Assembly: GCA_964036045.1 (NCBI GenBank)
Contig: OZ038379.1
Coordinates: forward strand, 76,837,992 to 76,901,991
Reading direction: 5' to 3'
DNA: 64,000 nucleotides
DNA from: Eutreptiella sp. 'Long Island Sound 2002'
Lineage: Eukaryota > Euglenozoa > Euglenophyceae > Eutreptiales > Eutreptiaceae
Shown here: in pieces, positions 59,236 through 64,000 of the stretch
How the letters are laid out: the number at the start of each line of letters is the position of its first letter
Numbering within the stretch: the first letter of the stretch is position 1
Notes under the pieces: model-generated
What the model was told of the DNA's origin: nothing
The model's input: only the letters and a program-made list of their open reading frames with translations
Databases searched by the model: none
Position numbers and translations under genes: made by a program

Positions 59236-59784
59236 TCATGAAGTGTCAATTACGCTCGGCAAAAACCATTGACCACGCATCAACATGCGAAACACATGAT
59301 AAACAACAGGGTTGTACTCAGAGAGTTCGTTGAGTAGTTGTACACGTGCATTTGAAGCAGCATAAGCAAGAGACAGGACGTCAGCATGAACCACAACGAC
59401 CACAACATGGTCCGCCTCATATCCATATCCATCCTCTAGGGCTCTATCATCGGCTCCGTCGCCAGCAAGATCACCATCATCATCACCATCATAATCGTTA
59501 GATTCCCCCCATCTATCCACCCCCCTCCCCATCCCATCACGTACGCCCATAGCTGGCATGCGCCGTCGACGTGCTTGGTACCGGAATGCGTTGTTGCAAC
59601 GCCCAAGCATGGTAAGAGCTTCGTGGATGGTACCTTCTGTGGGGTGGGTGGGGATGTGATGTGTGAGGGCTATCAAGACATCATCAGAAACACCAACCGG
59701 GCTTATCAAGGTGTGCAATGCCTTAACAACCAAAACATTCAAATGCTCAACACGTAGTAAACCCCCCCCCCCGTACAAGAACAT
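59236..59784 (-). CDS. Minus-strand open frame interrupted by the inverted-terminal element
   Basis: 182 codons from an ATG at 59,784, but the first nine or so codons (MFLYGGGG) are contributed by the inverted terminus of the neighbouring element. The rest is protein-like: VEHLNVLVVKALHTLIS, VSDDVLIALTHHIPTHP, TIHEALTMLGRCNNAFRYQA, a low-complexity Asp/Gly stretch (residues ~95-120) and VQLLNELSEYNPVVYHVFRM near the end. No known family. On the far side of the element (60,683 onward, minus strand) the same frame can be continued to an ATG (MAWYPTGPRFHSS), consistent with the insertion having split a somewhat longer frame. Function unknown; it may itself be a transposon gene. Confidence 0.4.
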   Translation of the reverse strand: MFLYGGGGLLRVEHLNVLVVKALHTLISPVGVSDDVLIALTHHIPTHPTEGTIHEALTMLGRCNNAFRYQARRRRMPAMGVRDGMGRGVDRWGESNDYDGDDDGDLAGDGADDRALEDGYGYEADHVVVVVVHADVLSLAYAASNARVQLLNELSEYNPVVYHVFRMLMRGQWFLPSVIDTS

Positions 59785-59883
59785 GCGCGTGTTCTTATTT
59801 ATTTGCGTGTTCTTATTTTTTGCGTGTTCTTATTTCTGAGACCTTGGTGTGCAGTGTTCCCAGCGCCCTTTGTTTGCAGAAAT

Positions 59884-60357
59884 ATGGCAGAGTTGAATGT
59901 TGATGACCCCTCCTTTTGGTTTAATGATGTTTTGGCTGCCAGAGATGAGGATGAGGCCATTGTGGATGAGTGCTATGAGGCGGCCACCGATGCCTCAGAC
60001 TATGCTGGCAGTATCAGTGAGGGTGACAGTGACCCTGACCACGTTGAACTCTGTGATGATCAACCTGAATTCTGTGATGATCAACGTGATTCTGAATTTT
60101 TTGATGGGGTGGGGGCTGAAGCAGTGGAGGTTCCTGAGTATGTACCCCCTGATGATGTTCCTCTGGATGATGAAGCCGCGAAGGAGAAGGCGGCGCGGTA
60201 CGAGCAAACTAAACGGCTGTTCAACCGAGGGAAAGGAGCACGTAATGCTGTTGGTAAAGTGGAGCGTTACCAATATGGCCCCAACCCTGTTGTGCATTGT
60301 TTGTGCAGGCACGTGCTGAAATTGGGACCCCGGGACCTGTGGGAAGCAACAGGGTAA
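59884..60357 (+). CDS. Acidic open frame inside the inverted-terminal element, unknown
   Basis: 157 codons from ATG at 59,884. Residues ~1-100 are strongly acidic (DEDEAIVDECYEAATDASDY, EGDSDPDHVELCDDQ), and residues ~105-130 are basic (KEKAARYEQTKRLFNRGKG), followed by QYGPNPVVHCLC. An acidic N-terminal region followed by a basic segment is common at the start of cut-and-paste transposases (piggyBac-like ones among others), but no catalytic domain follows: the frame ends as a tandem repeat begins. It could be a deleted transposase or an unrelated captured frame. The preceding TTTGCAGAAAT could be a 3' splice site. Confidence 0.35.
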   Translation: MAELNVDDPSFWFNDVLAARDEDEAIVDECYEAATDASDYAGSISEGDSDPDHVELCDDQPEFCDDQRDSEFFDGVGAEAVEVPEYVPPDDVPLDDEAAKEKAARYEQTKRLFNRGKGARNAVGKVERYQYGPNPVVHCLCRHVLKLGPRDLWEATG

Positions 60358-60590
60358 AAATTAGAAATTCTTGGTATGCCAGCAGGGGCTGGCCCATGCA
60401 GAAATTGGGACCCTGTCACATGCGGGAAGCATCAGGAAAAAGTTTAAAAATCCCAGGCATGCCAGCAGAGGCCAACAGGTGCTGAAATTGGGACCCTAGG
60501 ACCTGTGGGAAGCATCAGGGTAAAAAAATTCCTGGTATGTCAGCAGGGGCCGATAGGTGCAGAAATTGGGACCCTAGGACCCTGGGGCCG
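60305..60590 (+). repeat. ~80-bp imperfect tandem repeat inside the element
   Basis: About 3.5 units of GCAGAAATTGGGACCCTAGG, ACCTGTGGGAAGCATCAGGG, AAAAATTCCTGGTATGCCAG and CAGGGGCC. The first unit overlaps the end of the acidic open frame. Confidence 0.88.
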
Positions 60591-60744
60591 GCTGCGTGTT
60601 CTTATTTTTGACTAAATAATAAGAACATGCGTGCGTGTTCTTATTTTGACTGCATGTTCTTGTACGGGGGGGGGGGGTTTACAGCTTGAATGGAACCTGG
60701 GACCAGTGGGGTACCAAGCCATATAGCCTCAAGCTTAGCTTGGA

Positions 60745-61275
60745 TGCCAGTGTTGAGTCACGGTGACTATCCTCCTGAACTTTCGGGACGATAGTCCTGA
60801 AAACTGCCTCAAAACAGGCTGAAAATGGCTATTTCTGACCAGTACATCAACCATAGAACGAGCTAGACGGCTCAAACTGGCACAAAACTTGTTGCATGCG
60901 ATGCACATTTGCTCCGCGGTCATTTTGAGCTACTTGGATGCTAGTTTTGGGACACGGCATCCACAAAAGGACTTTTTCACCGCCTGCTTGCTGCGGCTTG
61001 CTGGTGCTTGCTTGCTGCTGCTAAAATGTGTTGCTCACCCTCAGACCCTAAGTAGGGTTGTAAAACCTCGACAGGGTAAACCCAGCTCGGTAATTTAGAC
61101 ATACGACGAGGACCAAGCTGGGTCCTAGTCTTGCTGAACGCATTGGAGATCACCGTGGAAGAAAGACCGCTTGCTTTGGATATGTTCTTCCACACCCAGG
61201 ATGATCGTCCTGAAACACGGTTCAAAAACGGCTCATCTTCACCTCAAAATGGACCACCGCGTGGCACTGCGTGGT
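60745..61275 (+). repeat. Family A, block X: rearranged forward fragments
   Basis: A scrambled piece (a TTGGATGCC right-half fragment precedes the palindrome core), continuing to the right end at about 61,092 (AACCCAGCTCGGT). Then the left part of another unit starts at about 61,112 (ACCAAGCTGGGTCCTAGTCT) and breaks near 61,275. Confidence 0.85.
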
Positions 61276-61796
61276 ACTACAGGGGAAGAGGGACAACAAC
61301 ACCGGACTTGATTACTAACTGGGCAGGATCGAGTGGCAGAGGGCATGGCAAAGGGCATTGCAAAGTGTACAGCAGAAAGAATGGTAGAGGGCCTACCCTG
61401 TACTGCCTCCTTATGTGCAACGTAGAAACTGGGCAGCCCCTTAGGGATTGTAGGGGAGCTTGACAGGCCTACTGCCGCAGCTGCTGCCAGGGCTCCTCCA
61501 GAAGGGGTACGCCTGGGACCAGAGGGATCCCCGAAACCGAAAGTAGCGCGCTGCTTCTCGGAAGCGTTGTGCAGGCGTATCTGGGCATCAGCGAGGTACT
61601 CATGGATGGTGTTGTTGCTGATGTGGATCATGCCGTGCAGGTCCGCTTGATCTTGTGCATTGGTAAGGCTAGAGAGCAGGTGGTATGTGTGCCCCAGCTG
61701 CTCCACAACCTGTTGGCATGCAGAAATGTGCTGTTGGACACGCGGACGGCAACGAGCAAAGGGAGGGAAACAACCAAACATTTTCTGTCCACCCAC
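61239..61796 (-). CDS. Minus-strand open frame, helical, unknown
   Basis: 185 codons without an ATG at the head. Minus-strand CGTGTCCAACAG just inside it (about 61,730) could be a 3' splice site. The part after that is helix-rich and protein-like (HISACQQVVEQLGHTYHLLS, QADLHGMIHISNNTIHEYLA) and turns into Ala/Pro-rich sequence with a PFAMPFAMPSA repeat encoded by GGCATGGCAAAGGGC-type DNA. The 3' end lies in a family A fragment. The overall look (helical part, then low complexity) could be a gag-like or transposon protein. A neighbouring minus-strand frame (61,628-62,149) overlaps it. Confidence 0.25.
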   Translation of the reverse strand: MGGQKMFGCFPPFARCRPRVQQHISACQQVVEQLGHTYHLLSSLTNAQDQADLHGMIHISNNTIHEYLADAQIRLHNASEKQRATFGFGDPSGPRRTPSGGALAAAAAVGLSSSPTIPKGLPSFYVAHKEAVQGRPSTILSAVHFAMPFAMPSATRSCPVSNQVRCCCPSSPVVPRSATRWSILR

Positions 61797-62721
61797 ACTG
61801 GACCTGGTGCACCCAGTTCAGCACTAATAGCCAAATCGAGGGTGTCCCATAAAGGCTGGCTCCCAGGCTGAATACTCATCTTTTGTGTGACCTGCTTGTT
61901 GCTGAGGGCCTGGTCTAGAAAGAGCAGGGGGCAGAGGCGCACTTTTGTGGGTAGTCCCCATGCTCTCCATCGCAGCATATCGCCCCTGTGCAGGTATGTA
62001 GCATGTACGAATTCGGAAGAGTGTGGCCAAACGCCCTTTTCTATTAACTGTTTGTCTGGGTATAAAATGGTTGTCCTAAGGGTGTAGAATGCGTACAAAC
62101 CACTTTTGACGGCCCTTGAATTGCATGGCTTCCCCAAAAGGTACCCCAAATTAGTATACTCCGTGCCTGTGACGTCATACTCATGGAGCGCATGGTCCTT
62201 GCAGTCTTTCTTGTAGCCCTATGTTTAGGCCACAACCTATGGCGCTCCACTGCAGCGGGGAAGGGGGGGGGCTTGTAGGTTGGCAACCCCGCAGCTCCAT
62301 GCGAGTGCATCTTGTGCCGCATGCGGGCTTCGCATGTGGCACAAAGTGTGTTCCTCCAATCTGTCTAATGGGTTGGAAATGTATACATTATTCATAGTTT
62401 TCCCCTGCCGTGACAGCAAACTTGATGTTTTACCCAGACTGGTTCCAGTGCCATGCATGTTTTGTGGCCTGGTTGGTAATCGAAGTTTGTGTCTCTCAAG
62501 AGTTGCAGAAAAGGTGCAGTTCTGTGGGTTGGAGTGAAATATTGATCCAACTGCACACCGTTGCAGCTTCACATGCAGCTACTGCCCTGATCATAAAATC
62601 AAGTGAGGGGGTGAGGCACATTATTGCCACCTCCCCTTCTAGGAAAGGTGTACATTAGTTGTGGCTGTTCTTCCGCATGATGGGTGCAGATGGTGGAGCG
62701 AGGTGATGACAATGGCCCTGT
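61797..62721. other. Unassigned interval
   Basis: Contains the upstream part of a minus-strand open frame (to 62,149, with AFYTLRTTILYPDKQLIEKG and TYLHRGDMLRWRAWGLPTK) that reads like protein but has no recognisable domain, and a 9-G tract at about 62,263. No repeat recognised. Confidence 0.3.
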
Positions 62722-64000
62722 TCATCGAAGCACCCAATGCACAACCTGCTTCTGGACTACGCTCAAAAGCTGAATGTTGCCACGTACAACGCCAAAGGAC
62801 TGCCACAGCAAGTACTTCATCCGGACGGGATCCGACAGTGCTATGCTCCATTTGTAGAGGTTGCGCTTCCACAGACGCCAGTTGGTCAGGTGTCTGACTG
62901 TGTCCCTTACCCTTCCCATCAACGACCGGGGCGGCTCGTCGGCAAGCCAAAGGTCGTCGCTTGGCGCGCTGACAATGCGGCTAATCGCACCGAACCGCGG
63001 CTGCGGGGCCGTGGCCTCGTCCCTGTGGCAGAGGCATTGCATGAATGCCATGTTCCAAAATGCAAAAAGGGGGTTTACAGTGTATTGCCATGGATGCTGG
63101 ACCAGGCAACTCACACTCATCATTCCTTTTCCCAAAAACAATCAACCCGATCCCCCTCTCCTCCCAGCCTGCCCCCCCCCTTCTGCTGGGCACCGCCTAT
63201 GTCAACGAAAAATCAGTCCAATAGGGACCTGCGAAGACAAAGCGGTGCTTACACCACAGGTCCCACGCTGCATGCCGATGGATCCGGGTGCCAATTCACT
63301 CGGTCACTGCAGTATGAGAATAATTGACTCTTTCAGGGATGACACAGCCACTGTTTCCAAATGAGGTGGGTACCTTTGTGAGCACAAAGACGGGTGATAA
63401 AAAGCAACAACAATCAGACGGGGTGGCCGGGCGTACACAAATTGGGGGAGAAAGGAGGAGGGCATAGGACCGGACTGGACCTCCAGGTAGCCAGACATCA
63501 TACAGTTTAAACTGGCAATGTGCAGATTGATAGGCAAGCCACTTACCCTCCTGTAGACACAGACTGTAGGCAGAGCTGATGTGAGCCACTGCACAGAACA
63601 GTGCAGCCACTTGTGTACAACCAGCGGTATTGCGATATCGGCACTGAAATACCGAAGGTACAGCCAGCCACAGAAGGCGTGGGGGAGTACAAGCACCCTC
63701 TGTGTTTGAAAACATCTTTTTGTTGTACTTAGCGATGAGAGTTCGGGCCCAGTCTCCTTAGGGACGAAGCAATACAATGGCAAATATAGCACTCACAGTG
63801 ATCATACATTGCAGTCTCATTTCACAATCCTGTTCGACTATGTAAGGATCACCTGGATATGCTCGAAAAGCCACGGTCCTCTGAACAGGAGGCCCCAAAC
63901 CGCGAGAAGTACCCTCCAGGACAGTCAAAGAACCGCAAAAAGTCAAAAGCAGCAAAGCAGCAAAACAAAAAGAATCTCTATGGTCCTCTGCTACCTCTAC
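62722..64000 (-). CDS. Possible three-exon minus-strand gene, N-terminus outside the window, unknown product
   Basis: A consistent model on the minus strand. Exon a is 64,000-63,797, open to the window edge, with a hydrophobic run (FCFAALLLLTFCGSLTVL) that could be a signal or membrane segment, ending at GTGAGT (63,796-63,791). The 97-bp intron ends ...CAAACACAG. Exon b is 63,699-63,547 (51 codons, hydrophobic: FCGWLYLRYFSADIAIPLVV), ending at GTAAGT (63,546-63,541). Exon c is 63,096-62,722, entered at a weaker GGTCCAG site, with SLMGRVRDTVRHLTNWRLWK and RMKYLLWQSFGVVRGNIQLL, then a stop at 62,722. All joins are phase 0. I recognise no family. The third exon's acceptor is the weak point, and an opposing plus-strand frame (62,737-63,327) overlaps exon c. 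Confidence 0.4.

Larger units (their letters stand above)
59757..60682 (+). mobile_element. Short DNA-transposon-like element with 31-bp inverted termini
   Basis: Left end: GTAAAC, a C run (12 in all), GTACAAGAACATGC (59,757-59,786). Right end: GCATGTTCTTGTAC, 12 G, TTTAC (60,652-60,682). The arms are inverted copies differing only in homopolymer length. Next to both ends the word GTGTTCTTATTT or its complement is repeated several times (three on the left, several in both orientations on the right), typical of subterminal transposase-binding repeats. Length is about 926 bp. I see no convincing target-site duplication. It carries an acidic open frame and a tandem repeat but no recognisable transposase catalytic motif, so it is probably non-autonomous. 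Confidence 0.75.

Noticed and set aside
62737-63327. Plus-strand 196-codon gene at the right end
   Set aside because: It overlaps the minus-strand exon c. Its composition (Pro/Ser/His-rich, ending in low complexity) is less protein-like than the minus-strand reading, though it cannot be fully excluded.
1-64000. Telomeric repeats, rRNA genes or canonical tRNA genes
   Set aside because: No TTAGGG- or TTTAGGG-type arrays, no rRNA-like blocks and no complete tRNA cloverleaf seen by eye; the tRNA-like boxes in family A are incomplete.

Overview
The window is eukaryotic, repeat-dominated DNA. It has no operons, no Shine-Dalgarno-led genes and no rRNA or tRNA cluster. It carries kilobase-scale satellites, decayed transposable elements and a few GT-AG-like exon candidates. 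Helitron-derived coding sequence, homopolymer G/C tracts and very long minisatellites would suit an alga or another protist with a large genome, but nothing here fixes the species. Very little of the window is convincing host coding sequence.

Layout. 1-10,790 is a satellite of about 41-bp monomers organised into a 977-982-bp higher-order repeat (11 copies). It is followed by a divergent monomeric edge (10,791-11,510) in which about 200 bp is flipped. 11,511-13,143 is low-information sequence. 13,144-24,424 is an uninterrupted 31-bp minisatellite of about 360 copies whose consensus has no stop codon in any forward frame. 24,750-25,098 holds four 88-bp repeats. 25.1-34.9 kb is mixed sequence with poly-G/C tracts, small repeat families, a few minus-strand exon candidates (the best at 28,265-28,780), a roughly 42-bp minisatellite (33,030-33,556) and a possible GC-rich first exon.

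34,865-36,706 is a frameshifted Helitron replicase gene. Its order is zinc-ribbon-like module, basic 12-residue repeats, CxC/CxxC domain of the DUF6570 type, and the beginning of the Helitron-like N-terminal domain, cut off abruptly at 36,707. The cut is the terminus of 'family A', a unit of about 580 bp bounded by 12-bp inverted termini. Family A fills most of 36.7-51.6 kb as tandem arrays that change orientation several times, and returns at 54.3-56.8, 57.3-58.0 and 60.7-61.3 kb. A second, more intact relative of the Helitron N-terminal gene lies at 52,887-54,032. It has two zinc-ribbon-like modules, the same basic repeat and then a 35-residue repeat. The core of that 35-residue repeat matches, at DNA level, the 201-bp satellite lying just upstream (51,640-52,740).

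The right end holds a short transposon-like element with 31-bp inverted termini (59,757-60,682) that appears to split a minus-strand reading frame, and a possible three-exon minus-strand gene running off the window edge (62,722-64,000). The most promising undescribed objects are the family A arrays, the Helitron-associated protein with tandem zinc-ribbon-like modules, and the link between its coding repeat and a neighbouring satellite.
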